Under the pieces are notes generated by a model. That model was not told where the DNA came from, ran no database searches, and worked only from the letters and a program-made list of their open reading frames with translations. From an uncultured Bacteroidales bacterium (GTDB lineage: Bacteria; Bacteroidota; Bacteroidia; Bacteroidales; F082), in contig CAMHJX010000002.1 in assembly GCA_946185535.1 (NCBI GenBank), positions 62,001 to 126,000 of the forward strand: 64,000 nt of DNA, given 5' to 3'. A program made the position numbers and the translations under genes. Positions 1 through 11,600 of the stretch are shown here, piece by piece (the stretch's first letter is position 1; each line of letters opens with the position of its first letter).

Positions 1-960
1 CCGAAATACGTGCTGCAACGCATCAATAACGCTGTCTTTACCGATGTCGATATGCTGCAAAACAACATTGAAGCCGTGACCAATCATATTCGGAAAAAGT
101 ATGAAAGTCAAGGCGTTGCAGACATCAATCGCAGGGTCTTGCACTTTTTGAAAGCCGATACTGGCAAGACCTACATCGTTGAAGATGAAAAATATTGGCG
201 TGTGATGGACTTCATTGCCGACAGCTACACCTACGAAGCCGTCACGCCTGAATACGCCTATTATGCAGGTCGTTCCTTTGGCGATTTCGAGTCCTTGCTG
301 ACGGATTTGGAGACGCCGATAGGGGAGATTATCCCTGATTTCCATAATATCGAATTCCGCTTGAAGCAGATGGAAGGTGCCATTGCCGAAGACCGTGTGG
401 GGCAAATGCGTGAGGTGGAAGTGCAGAAGTTCGTGAAAAAAATCAGAGAGGCAGCTGATAGGATGTGTCTTGGCGAAAGGCTTTATCGAGAGGGGAAGTT
501 GCCGAAGCGCATCTGTCACTGCGATACGAAGGTGAACAACATGCTTTTTGACAAAGAAGGTAACGTGCTCTGCATCATTGATTTGGATACCATTATGCCG
601 AGTTTTGTCTTCTCCGACTTTGGCGATTTTTTGCGTTCTGCTGCCAACACGGGTGCTGAGGACGACCCTGATTTAGACAACATCCATTTCAACATGGAGA
701 TCTTTAAGGCTTTTGCAAAAGGTTATCTGGAAGGCACGAAATCCTTCCTGTTGCCGATAGAGAAGGAGAACTTGCCCTACGCTGCCACATTGTTCCCCTA
801 TATGCAGGCCGTTCGTTTCTTGACGGATTACATCAATGGCAATACCTATTATAAGATAAAATATCCTACCCACAATCTGGTGCGTACACGAGCACAGTGG
901 AAATTGTTTGAGGAAGCGGAGGCGCACCTGGATGAAATGAAACAGATATTGGCGTTGTAG
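1..960 (+). CDS. APH-family small-molecule kinase (5' truncated)
   Basis: The frame is already open at base 1 (Pro-Lys-Tyr before the first GTG at 10), so the true start lies upstream of the window and about 319 residues are visible. The protein has the catalytic signature of the aminoglycoside/choline kinase (APH) fold: HCDTKVNNMLF (HxDxKxxN type, catalytic Asp) near bases 520-550, followed by IIDLDT, the metal-binding segment equivalent to the DFG motif. Bacteroidales carry many such genes next to sugar metabolism; the characterised relative is N-acetylhexosamine 1-kinase (NahK). I infer a cytoplasmic ATP-dependent sugar kinase rather than drug resistance, but the substrate cannot be read from the sequence. 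The stop codon TAG (958-960) lies inside a palindromic repeat that starts at 955. Confidence 0.75.
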   Translation, partial: PKYVLQRINNAVFTDVDMLQNNIEAVTNHIRKKYESQGVADINRRVLHFLKADTGKTYIVEDEKYWRVMDFIADSYTYEAVTPEYAYYAGRSFGDFESLLTDLETPIGEIIPDFHNIEFRLKQMEGAIAEDRVGQMREVEVQKFVKKIREAADRMCLGERLYREGKLPKRICHCDTKVNNMLFDKEGNVLCIIDLDTIMPSFVFSDFGDFLRSAANTGAEDDPDLDNIHFNMEIFKAFAKGYLEGTKSFLLPIEKENLPYAATLFPYMQAVRFLTDYINGNTYYKIKYPTHNLVRTRAQWKLFEEAEAHLDEMKQILAL

Positions 961-1034
961 AGACGCGATTTATCGCGTCTTTGATGACACAATATATGCA
1001 TTTTTCGAGACGCGATAAATCGGCGTCTCTACAA
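955..1034. repeat. TTGTAGAGACGC nested palindromic element, copy 1
   Basis: The outer arms are TTGTAGAGACGC (955-966) and its reverse complement GCGTCTCTACAA (1023-1034). Next to them are second arms GATTTATCG (967-975) and CGATAAATC (1013-1021). AGACGCGAT/ATCGCGTCT (961-980) forms a third hairpin inside. There is no T tract, so it is not a typical terminator, although it separates two convergent genes. Both flanking genes stop at the TAG within TTGTAG of the element. A related perfect palindrome lies at 59811-59848. Confidence 0.85.
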
Positions 1035-1286
1035 GATTAATGGTATTTGTCGTGCACGTATCTTTTTGGATTGGTGAAGATCCATTTTGTTGATTTCATC
1101 TAATCTTTTTTGGTCAAGCACACCATTATCCCATAGTTCGTCCAAACGTTCATCCATTTTTTGGGAATAGTAATGGAAAAGAAGATTTTTCAATTCGATG
1201 AGTTCTTTTTCTGTCTTCATGTATTGAAACATTTTAAGCAGATGTATCTGAGTGGGTGTGAAAACTGTAGTTCGCAGTTCTGCCAT
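1029..1286 (-). CDS. Small helical protein of unknown function
   Basis: An 85-residue, highly charged, predominantly helical protein with no signal peptide or membrane segment. I recall short Bacteroidales proteins with the same layout (FTPTQ start, then an LLFHYYSQKMDERLDELWD-like helix, often beside PIN-type genes), but I cannot name the family with confidence and a regulatory or antitoxin role is only a guess. A -7 box (TAACTTTG on the minus strand, 1312-1319) lies 26 bases upstream of the ATG and supports a real gene. The last residues (about IPLIL) and the TAG stop run into the palindromic element at 955-1034, so the C-terminus may have been altered by that element. Confidence 0.55.
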   Translation of the reverse strand: MAELRTTVFTPTQIHLLKMFQYMKTEKELIELKNLLFHYYSQKMDERLDELWDNGVLDQKRLDEINKMDLHQSKKIRARQIPLIL

Positions 1287-1311
1287 GGTTTTTCCTTGTT
1301 TGATTTTGCTG

Positions 1312-1348
1312 CAAAGTTACATACTTTTTCCGGAAAAGACTATATTTG
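1312..1348. promoter_or_regulatory. Divergent Bacteroidetes -7 boxes
   Basis: The minus strand carries TAACTTTG (1319-1312), serving the small gene that starts at 1286. The plus strand carries TATATTTG (1341-1348), 23 bases before the ATG at 1372. Both match the TAnnTTTG consensus of the Bacteroidetes primary sigma factor. No convincing -33 box was found for either. Confidence 0.55.
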
Positions 1349-1371
1349 CACTCAAAATAACGCTTGATTCG

Positions 1372-2436
1372 ATGAAAAAGTCCTTGGCTTGGCTCTGTTT
1401 TGTGTGTTTTGTGATTGCAAATACTGCTTTTGCCCAAAACGAGCCCGTACGCGTCGCCTTCTGGAACATGGAGAACTTCTTCGACCCTTTTGTGGACAGC
1501 ACCAAGACCTACAACGCTTTCACCGAGGACGGCATGCAGCATTGGACAAAGACCCGCTTTTACCGCAAGCGTAACAATATGTACAAAGCCATCTTGGCCA
1601 TGTCGGAGAACCGTCCCTTGGGCATCTTAGGCATGTGTGAGGTAGAAAACGAGTATGTGCTGAGCGCCCTTTTTGAACAGACACCTTTGAAGAAGCACAA
1701 CTACCGCTGGGTGCTTTATGAAGGCCCCGACAAACGCGGCATCGATCCCGCCATTGTGTATTCCCTTGACCATTTCCAATTGGTTGAGAGCGCCGTGTTT
1801 CCGTATTATAACCCAGAGGATACGTCGTATCATTCGAGAGATATTTTGTATGCGAAGTTTATCGGTAAGGACGGCCCTTCGACAGGCTCAGGGACCTCAA
1901 CTGTTGCAGACACCATTCACGTCTTTGTCAACCATTGGCCTTCAAGATACAGCGGCGAGTTGGAAACGGTAGGTTCACGATCATGTTCGGCGGCGATTTT
2001 GCGCGCCAAAGTGGACTCCATCATGGCGGCAGCACCAGAAGGTTATCATCCTAAAGTCATCATGATGGGCGACCTAAATGATTGTCCCACCGACCCAAGC
2101 GTTTATGATGTGTTGCGAGCACGGCATCCCAGCGAGTTGGAGGAAGGCTGTCTCATCAACTTGTTCGGGAAGAACGATGGTTTAGGCTTTGAAGGCACCT
2201 TGAAACATCAGACGGATTGGCAGATTTTTGACCAAATCATTGTTACACCAGGCCTATATGGCGACAGAGAAGGACTTTATTATCAAGAAGGTAGCGCGCG
2301 GATTTTCCATGCAGACTTTATGCTAGAGGATGATGAAACTTACCACGGCAAGAAGCTCTTCCGCACCTATATCGGGCCGCGCTATTTTGGCGGCTTTAGT
2401 GACCATTTACCTGTGTATGTGGATTTGGAGAGGTGA
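1372..2436 (+). CDS. Secreted endonuclease/exonuclease/phosphatase (EEP) family protein
   Basis: A 354-residue protein. The ATG at 1372 was chosen over upstream in-frame codons because it begins a clean signal peptide (MKKSLAWLCFVCFVIANTAF, cleavage after the following AQ) and lies just behind a -7 box. EEP motifs are in order: FWNMENFFD near the N-terminus (metal-binding Asn/Glu region), NHWPSR in the middle, GDLNDCPTDPS (GDxN motif) and the C-terminal FSDHLPVY (SDHxP, catalytic His). The family cleaves phosphodiester or phosphomonoester bonds using Mg2+; in Bacteroidetes such exported members are often annotated only as endonuclease/exonuclease/phosphatase. An in-frame insert, GPSTGSGTSTVADT, is encoded by a dispersed repeat (1875-1896). 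Exact substrate unknown. Confidence 0.85.
   Translation: MKKSLAWLCFVCFVIANTAFAQNEPVRVAFWNMENFFDPFVDSTKTYNAFTEDGMQHWTKTRFYRKRNNMYKAILAMSENRPLGILGMCEVENEYVLSALFEQTPLKKHNYRWVLYEGPDKRGIDPAIVYSLDHFQLVESAVFPYYNPEDTSYHSRDILYAKFIGKDGPSTGSGTSTVADTIHVFVNHWPSRYSGELETVGSRSCSAAILRAKVDSIMAAAPEGYHPKVIMMGDLNDCPTDPSVYDVLRARHPSELEEGCLINLFGKNDGLGFEGTLKHQTDWQIFDQIIVTPGLYGDREGLYYQEGSARIFHADFMLEDDETYHGKKLFRTYIGPRYFGGFSDHLPVYVDLER
1875..1896. repeat. TTCGACrGGCTCA dispersed element inside the EEP gene
   Basis: CCCTTCGACAGGCTCAGGGA, plus two more bases, is an imperfect palindrome (CCCT...AGGG). It is translated in frame as the Pro-Ser-Thr-Gly-Ser-Gly-Thr loop of the EEP protein. The same core TTCGACGGGCTCA occurs three times, in both orientations, in the dnaX linker (62577-62765). 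The core resembles the CCTGAGCTTGTCGAAGG-type repeat seen in many bacterial genomes. Confidence 0.8.
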
Positions 2437-2500
2437 TTTTTTTTCGGTTGAATCATAAGGTCTTGTTTCCCTGCCGTAACTTGCGAAACTTGAAAACAGT

Positions 2501-2528
2501 TATCAACAAGAATAGTTGATATCTTTTT
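2501..2528 (+). terminator. Possible rho-independent terminator of the EEP gene
   Basis: TATCAAC (2501-2507) and GTTGATA (2515-2521) form a 7-bp AT-rich stem followed by TCTTTTT. The stem is weak, hence low confidence. The rest of the 2437-2683 gap is AT-rich and holds only the promoter of the next gene. Confidence 0.4.
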
Positions 2529-2584
2529 AGTAATTAGTTTTAGTTTTTACCCTCTTAATAGGTGCTTAATAGGCGGGATTTTTG

Positions 2585-2592
2585 TACTTTTG
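2585..2592 (+). promoter_or_regulatory. -7 box of the giant surface protein gene
   Basis: TACTTTTG matches TAnnTTTG and is followed by GC, as in other promoters of this window. It implies a 5' leader of roughly 85 bases, ending in an A-rich stretch directly before the ATG at 2684. No clear -33 box is visible. Confidence 0.5.
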
Positions 2593-2683
2593 CAGGCTAA
2601 AAGAGTGCATTTTTATACCTTTTTGAGAATATTGTTTTGAAATTAAGTAAATTAAAGTAAATATCAAAAAAAAGTAAAGTAAA

Positions 2684-5600
2684 ATGAATTGTAAAAAATT
2701 ACGAAAAACAGGGGCGGTTTTTGCCCTTCTGTTGTTGCTGATGTCCTTCGCTGACAGCGTTTGGGGGCAAACAGTAAGCTTGGTTGGTGTGGACAACATC
2801 ACAACCAATAGCATGAGAGTCCAAGTTAGTGCTACTGGTACTAATTTGAGAGAGTTTGGTTTCGTTTATAGTAGAACAATCGATGCCCCTACCATCAATA
2901 ATTATGGGGGCAATAATAATGGGGGTAGGGTCTCATTAGGCAATGCGCAAGGCACTTATGACGGCGTGATGAGAAACCTTATTCCAAACACAACCTATTA
3001 TGTGCGTGCCTATGCTATTACCAATGGTTGGAATTCACAGACACTGTACGACGGTAGTGCCGCTGGAGTGCCATACACGACGCTTCCAGAGGTAACCACT
3101 GTTGAAGTCACTGATATCACAAGCTTCAATGCTGTGGGCGAGGGTAGTTTGACCAACAACAATGGCAACGCACCTATTACCGCGCGTGGTATCTGTTGGA
3201 GCAGCACTAACTCTTCTCCAATCATTAATGGTCCCGGATGCAGTCATGCCGCAAGCAACACGGAAGATAACCCCTATTCCGTGGAAATGACTAACCTTCA
3301 GCCGAACACCACCTATTATATGCGTGCCTACGCCCAAAACAGTGGCGGCGCAGGCTATGGCGCTGTGGTTACTTTCACTACGCCTGCCGCGCCTCCCGTC
3401 GTGACCACCGTTGGTGCCATCCACGTCACAAGCGTTAATGCTGTGGGTTTGGGTCGTGTGACCAACGACTGCGGTAGCCCTGTTACGCGCCGTGGCGTCT
3501 GCTGGAGCACCACCAACACTACTCCTACCATTGATGGATCGGGGTGCAGTTTTGGCACAAGCGGTACGGGAATAGGTAACTATTCTGTGGATATGAATAA
3601 CCTTCAGCCCAATACCACATACTACGTACGTGCCTTCGCCGAAAACGGTGTTGGCATCGCCTATGGTGAAGTAAAGACCTTATACACTACGGTTCACATG
3701 CAGAACGGAACCATTGTAGTGGACGACGAATTCATCTTTACCGACAGCGAGGCTGATGATGGATGGTATAACCATAACGAAGACTACACCCTCGTTTTCA
3801 TTCCGGAATCCACGTCCAACGGCGTGAAAATCGAGTTCGAATCATTGCTTATCAACAACGATTTTCTGTATTTCTACGATGGTGACATCTCCGACAACAA
3901 CCTTATCGGCGTATTCACCTGCAATGAATATCATGCCTATCAACACAATGGAGACAGCCAAATTTCTGTCTTCGGTTTGAACGGCAATATCTTCACCGTG
4001 ACATCGCACAACTATATGACTGTGCGTTTTGTCTCCGACCATCAATGGAAAGATGCCGGTTGGGTCGCTCATGTCTCTCAGGTGCCTTTCACACTTCAAC
4101 CGCCTGCGGTGGCCAAGTTGGCCTGTACGGACGACATCTTCGAGCTGTTGCCCACCAGTAAAGGAAAGTACTCCACTACGCTAAAGTATGCCATCGCATA
4201 CGGAGGCGAGAATCCAGGTGAACCCAACACGGAGTACTCAGTGGGTACACCTATCAATATTAATGGTAGTTATCCGGTTAAGATCAGAGTAAAGACAGAA
4301 GTGGTAGAAACAGAAGGTGCCGATCCCATCAGCTCCAGCTCTCGCCTGTTCATTTTCGGAGATGAGTCGCTTGTTGGGCATCCTGTTGCACCAACCATTA
4401 CTCCCCCCGCTTCGGGTACTTCCTCGGTGACCCTCAGTGTGGTGCGTCCTGCTGACCTCAATGATACATGGAAGATTCTCTATACCCTTGATAGCACTGA
4501 CCCAACAGATCCGACTAATACTAATGTATATACCATCGACGCGACTTCCGAGGATACGCTGACTCACAATGTGACCACCTCAGGTACGGTAGCACTCTAT
4601 GACTTCTGCGAAGTGATTGCAGTTGTTCAAGGTACTACCTGCCCCGATATCTATTCGGACGCTACCAGTTATATATACGACGATACTCACACCATCTATC
4701 TGGTACGTCCGACAATCTCGTTTGCTGGAAATGGCAGTACGGCTACCACCACCATTACCCCGCCCACCGAGGGCTGCATTATTTATTACACAGTGAACGG
4801 TGGACCAATTCAAATTTATGCTTCCCCAGCCATCGATGGCAATCCAGCTATCGCTCCCACACCATTCACGGTGAATGCCAACGACCGTGTGGAGGCTTGG
4901 GTGGACAAACCGGGCCCCAACTATGTGGAGTCTGGCCATGCCGTAAGCACCTATCTTCCTGGCAATGATGACCCAGGCAGTGGTAGCGGCCTGTATGGCG
5001 AAGTGGTCTATCTCGACGACCGTGAGCCACACAGCTGGAGCTACTACAGCGATGGCGACCAACCTGTCCATAGCCTCCATCCTGCCGACGTGAAGATTAC
5101 CTATTTTGGCAACGGCACGGGAACGGTGAGCACAACCAATGGACCGGCCCCCGACACTGTTAGTTGGACCGCCGATGCCACAGGTGTGCAGGTAGGTCCT
5201 GGTGCTGCTGGCAACCAATTCGTCTATTACAAAACCCTCGAAAGCGGTGGCTATGAAGTTGACAACGGCGTTTATATTAATTTGGTTCCCGATTATGAAG
5301 GAACAAGCCATGACTATCCTTATTCCTTGATTCCTAACCCGTTCTCGGTGAGACCAATGTACACAAGCGTTACAACAACGAGAAATATTTATATTGAATA
5401 TAGACAGTATTATGCTCCAGGTACGTTGACAGTATCTTATATTGATATCAATGGTAATTTGCAAACTTTTACACAAAACACTTTCTATCCACGTCCAGAT
5501 CCTACTACATTAACTGTGCAAACAGGTTCAACTGTTTCTTTTAGTTTAAGTAGAACAGGAGACTGGAATCCACCGCAAGGAGAGGGGCCGGCTTATGTTG

Positions 5601-8600
5601 GCTGTGATGTAAAATATGATAATCAAGACGGTGAATTGATTTGGACAGGAACATCTACTGGCCAAACGGTTACAGGAGATGTCACAGTGCAAGAAGGTGG
5701 CCCTGGTGGAGGCCCCACTATTACTAATACTGACTTCCGTGGCTTCTACGCTTGGCGCGTGAAGCGCTTGAAGGGCGTAACCATCAGGGATGCCTATGGT
5801 ACTACTTATGGTGAGAATTCCATTATTGATGCCGAGACGCGTTTGCTGTTCCACACCGAAAACGAATATGACAATGAAGTGGACTTCGAAGCCCTTTGGG
5901 CCAAGGCCTACGTGGTGGAAAACGGCAACACCGCGAGTGGACTGAATGCCAACGTAAGCTATGAGCGTAATTTTGTAGTGGGTGCGACTACCATTAATGG
6001 TGCACTTAATGTGCCTGTTACCTACAGCAGCTACTATCCCGACGGAACAGTTGCAACTAATGGCTATGTCAACATGGTAGGCAACTTCATCTGCAATAAC
6101 GACACGAAGTTCGAATACATGAACCTTAGATTAGTTAATAATGATGGGCAAGGCAGCGAAGCCATCGAAATAGCTGCCAACAACCATTATCTCTGCTTAG
6201 GAAGAGGCATTAACAATGCTGCAAATAATACTATAAATCGTGTCGAGGGTATCCCTGCTCAAAATCAAACTGATTTGAGATATACCCTTCGCATTGAAAG
6301 CGGAAAAATCAATAGATTGACTTTTGTTAGAGATAATGATAACCGTCAAACTATTAGTGGACGTTATTTGGTGACAGGCATTACAGGATGTGACTATGAC
6401 AGGGCACAGAATGATAACGACAATTTGATTATTGCTTGCAATCCAAATATTACTTCTAACTATGAAGACGAAAACAATAGGTTATTCCTTTCATACGGAA
6501 TGGATTTTACTGGTCGCTCAAACTATGACCGTCAGACTTTTGATCTTGTGGTGAAGAGTGGTACATACCAACAACCCTATTGGGATAATGGAGGTAACGG
6601 AATGCATAGCCGAACATATTATGTAGGCCAAAACAATGCTGGAGCCACTATATCAGGTTTCCGATACATCACAGTGGAAGGGGGAGAGTTGGGCAGTATG
6701 AACGGAGGTCGTGGCACAAACAGTGGCAGTAATACATCTATAAGCAATGTGGTATCAAGCATCAGAGTCAAGGGTGGAACTTTCCATGGAAGTGTGTTTG
6801 GTGGTGCAGCCGATAACACAACCTATGGCAGCCGAAGGATTGTCATCACCGACGGTGAGATTCTTGGTTGGATTGCAGGTGGCTGCAATGGTTCGGGTGG
6901 ATCAACCGAAACAGGCCAAGCCAATACGAATGGCGACTCATATGTTTATGTGGGAGGTAATGCCATGGTTGGTGGTGACAATGTCATTACGGTGAACACC
7001 ACACCGGGAGGCAATGTGTTCGGGGCTGGACGTGGCAAGGTCATAGCCGACGGCCCTGGCCCTAATAATGTTCAAGCCAGATTTAACCAAACTGCCTATG
7101 TTAATACATCCAACGTGGTCGTAGCCGATGACGCTTACGTTTCCAATAATGTGTATGGTGGCGGTTACCACGGATACGTTACCGACTCAACTAATGTCTA
7201 TATTGTTGGCGGTAGGGTTGGAAACAGCGTCTTTGGCGGTGCTTATATGCATTATTATGATGATGGTTACAATAGAACTATTCCTGCCACCAGAGTCCAC
7301 ATTAAAAATGGCCACGTCATGGGTAATGTGTATGGCGGCAGCGATTCCTTGGGTTATGTTGGTCAACGTGACGCCAGGGTTGAGATGATTGGCGGAATCG
7401 TCGGTGATACGTTAAACAATTTGGTAAACGGTAGCGTGTTTGGCGGTGGCAATGGTATAGAAACTGCGGTGCAGAGCAATACATTCGTCACCATCGACGG
7501 TGGCATGATAGTGAACAACGTGTATGGAGGCGGAAACATGGGTGCGGTTTGGCAGAAAGCTACGGTCACCATTAAAAATGGAAAAGTGGGCGACGAGCAT
7601 AGCCAAACCAATCCTCGCAAAGGCAATGTGTATGGAGGCGGAAGAGGTGAGCCATGGCGTGGAGAGGTTTCATACGTGAATGAGGCCGAGGTCAACATCG
7701 ACGGTGCCTATATCATGGGCTCGGTGTTTGGCGGCGGTGAGAACGGACATGTACGTACCAACACGGTGGTCAACGTCGATAAGGGCCAAGTGGGTGGCTA
7801 TGAAGACGATGCCGTTCATAACTGCAATAACCCCTACCACGGTAGCGTGTTTGGTGGTGGTAGCGGTTTGGAACTGTACAGCAACAACGGACAGAATGTT
7901 TACCATAATCAGGCTGGTTGGGTGATGGGCAATTCGACGGTCAACATCGTCGATGGTGCCCACGTCATGCGTAATGTGTATGGCGGCAGCAACGTGGCCT
8001 CGGTGGGTCAGGTTGAAATGAACGGTAATACGCCCGTTACCGATGGCGCAGGCTACTTTAATCCAGTGCCCAATACGGGTCTGGCTACGGTCAACATTTC
8101 GGGTGGTATCATCGGAACGGACGGCGAAAGCTCCACTCTTGTTTACGAGGGGCATCCTACGATGGTTTCCAACGGCATGGTGTTCGGCTCAAGCTATGGC
8201 TATGCGGTCATAGGCCAAAAGGATTTTGCCCATGTCAACAGCACCCATGTCATGATTGCTGCCGGTGCCGACATCCGTGGTTCGGTGTTTGGCGGCGGCG
8301 AAGACGGCATTGTGCTCGACTCCACCTTCGTTGAAATCATCGACGGCACCATCGGCATGCCTATTACGGGAGAAGAAAGCGAGCTTGATGCCTATGGCGC
8401 AAGCGTCGTTGGTCCTATCTATAAAGGCAACGTGTATGGCGGCGGTCGAGGCCTCGACCTTCATAACGACACAATCAGCACCGTTGCAGGTTTCGTGAAG
8501 AGTAACACGCACGTGGTGATGACTGGTGGTTTGGTGCGCCACAACGTGTATGGTGGCGGCAGTCTGGCCAATGTGGGATTCAGGAATGATCCAGCCACGG

Positions 8601-11600
8601 GTAGGGCAATAGTCCTCGTCAGAGGTGGTCAGGTGGGTGCCACAGGTATCAACAACGGTAACGTGTTCGGTTCGGGTCGTGGTATGCCTGCCACTCCAGG
8701 CGATGATGAACTTATGAAATATGCCAGATTGGCCTTTACGAACAACACCTTCGTCACCATCGACGGCGTGGGCAAAGTGAAGAACGCGGTGTTTGGCGGT
8801 GGCGAGAACGGCCATGTGTTCAACAAGACCAAGGTGAACATCGATGGCAATGCCGCTATCGGTAGCGACAACATCAACCCCTACTCGGGCACCATGTTCG
8901 GCGATGTGTATGGCGGCGGTCGCGGTGTAGACAAGAATAGCGATGGCGATTTCAGCCGCACTGCTGGTAAGGTGTATGTGCAAACCGAGGTGAACGTCAA
9001 TAATGGTACCATCTACCATGCCGTGTATGGTGGCGGTGCCATGGCTTCCGTAGGTCAGATTGAGACCAGCGATGGCACGCCTACGGGTACACCTTATTAT
9101 TATAGTTATGATGACGCCACTCAAACGAATGACCCGGAAACAGGCTATTTGAAGCTCAAACCAACTACAACTATTGAGAACAATGGCTTTACTGTGGTCA
9201 ACATCAATAACGGCACCATCGGTTCCGATGGCCCCAATGGCGACGGCAACGGCAATGTGTTTGGCTCGGCCAAAGGTTGGGCAGGTTCACAATTCAAGCA
9301 CTTGGCCTATACGGGTAACACGGATGTCAACATCATCGGCGGACACATCATGGGCTCGGCGTTTGGTGGTGGCGAAAACGGTCACGTGTTAGGTAGCACC
9401 GATATTGAAGTTTCGGGTGGAGAAATTGGTTTGACGGGATCACACAGCACCCTTATGGGCAATGTGTTCGGTGGCGGCTGCGGTACCGACAAGGACGAAA
9501 ACGGTAAAAATAGTCTCACGGCTGGTTGGGTGAAGTTCAACACGAATACCCTCGTTAGGGGTGGCTCCGTCTACCGTAACGTGTATGGTGGCGGTAACTT
9601 GGCTTCCGTGGGTTATGCTGAAAACCATAATGCTGAATTCTCAGGCAGGGCCAATGTCCTCATCAAGGAGAATGCGGTTATCGGTATCGACGGCAACGAA
9701 AACGGACACGTGTTCGGCTCAGGATACGGTCGTGCAGCTACTGAGTCAGGTGCTGACACCATTTATGCTCAGATGGCTTTCGTAAAGAATACTTTCGTCA
9801 CGATTCAAGACGATGCTGCTGTGAAAGGTAGCGTGTTCGGTAGTGGTGAAAATGGCCACGTGCGTCAAAACACCCATGTGTTTGTGGAAGGCGGTGAAAT
9901 TGGCACCGATGGTACCACAGGCTACGAGGGTAACGTCTACGGTGGCGGTCGCGGTAAGGACTTGAATGCCAATAACGATTATAGCCGCACCTCAGGTAGA
10001 ACTTACGGCAATACCTTCGTTGACATCAGCGGCGGTAAGGTGAACGGCTCCGTCTTTGGCGGTGGTCGTATGGCTACTGTAGGAACTTATCCTGCCCAGG
10101 ATACCATCCCCGCTGACCCTGATTTCAACAATGGCGGTGAAACAGGTCGAGCCACGGTGTATATCCATGGCGGCGTGACCATAGGTAATGAAAACACGGC
10201 CTTACGTGGCGGTAACGTTTATGGTGGCGCCAAAGGCTTGGTGGGTACGAAGTATGCCCATTTAGCTTATCTGAAGAATACGGAAGTTATCATTAATGAA
10301 ACTGCTACAATCAACGGCTCGGTGTTTGGTGGCGGTGAAAACGGTCACGTTTCCGAGAACACCAAGGTGGCCATCTACAATGGCACCATTGGTTTTGCTG
10401 GTGGCAACGAATACAAAGGCAATGTGTTTGGCGGTGGCCGAGGTATCGATAGGGATGCCAATGGTAACCAAACTGTAACCGCTGGTATCGTAAAGGGTAG
10501 CACCCGTGTTTTCTTTGAGGGCGGTACTGCGTATGGCAGTGTGTTTGGTGGAGGTAACGCAAGTCTCGTTTCCTTGGAGAAAGTGGTCAACATCAACGGT
10601 GGTGACGTGATGAAAAACGTGTTTGGCGGCTGCAAGCAAGTCGTTGGCGACACAAAGGTACGCCTGCACCCTGGCACAAAGACGGTCAACATGCGTGGTG
10701 GACATGTCCACGGTTCGGTGTTCGGATGTAGCAACAACTCCATCGACGGCAACTTTGAAGAAGGACACGAAAAAGACTGGACCGCTTTTGTCAACATCAG
10801 TGGTGGCACCATTGATGGTAATGTGCATGGTCTGGGTTACGCCGGTGAGGTGATAGGCTCGTCGGAGGTCAATGTTGGTGTCAACGCCATTGCCGAAAAG
10901 GTCAACGGAGAATGGTCTGATTTGAGCAAGCGCAATGTCGACAACATCTATTTCGACGATCGTGCCTATCTTCCTACCGTACTTACTACAGGTTTGTTTG
11001 ACGTGACAAGCACTTCTGCCGAAGTGGACGGTTATGTCTCCGCCATTGCTAATAGCAATGTTACGGAGCGTGGTATTTGCTGGGGCACATCACCCGAACC
11101 CACAACAAAGGTTCAGGCTACAACGGAAGGAGACGGCCGTGGCTATTATACCCTCGACCTCACAGGCTTGACTCCAGGCACCACCTATTATGTGCGTGCC
11201 TATGCCATCAACGGCAAGGGAACGACCTACGGTGCCGAGATCTCCTTTACTACCGATGCTGAAGAACCTAACTATGCTACGGCAGAAATCGACCGCGATG
11301 AGCACGAAGGCAAGATTGAGATTGAAAATGCGGTGAGTATCGGCAACTCAGTGTATGCTGGTTCCAGCTACTTCGGAACACAAGGCAACAACGTGAACGA
11401 TTGGACTCACTACGATGCTACGGGCTATACCAACATCTACATTGACGGTACGTCATACAACACTCTTGAGAATTCGGGTAATTTCATGAATATCGGAGGT
11501 GGCGTGTTCGGTAGTGGTACCCACTGCGAGGCTGGTCTGTCGGGACACAATGTCTTGATGAGAGAGTATGGCCATCGTAACACGAATAATACTGACCATG

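Noticed and set aside
1-960. Antibiotic (aminoglycoside) resistance gene
   Set aside because: The APH fold is present, but the sequence context is that of Bacteroidales sugar-kinase-like members; no sign of a resistance cassette or mobile element around it.
4580-9124. Several minus-strand frames of 100-311 codons within the giant gene
   Set aside because: They are antisense shadows of the repetitive Gly-rich coding sequence and repeat with the same period as the repeats.
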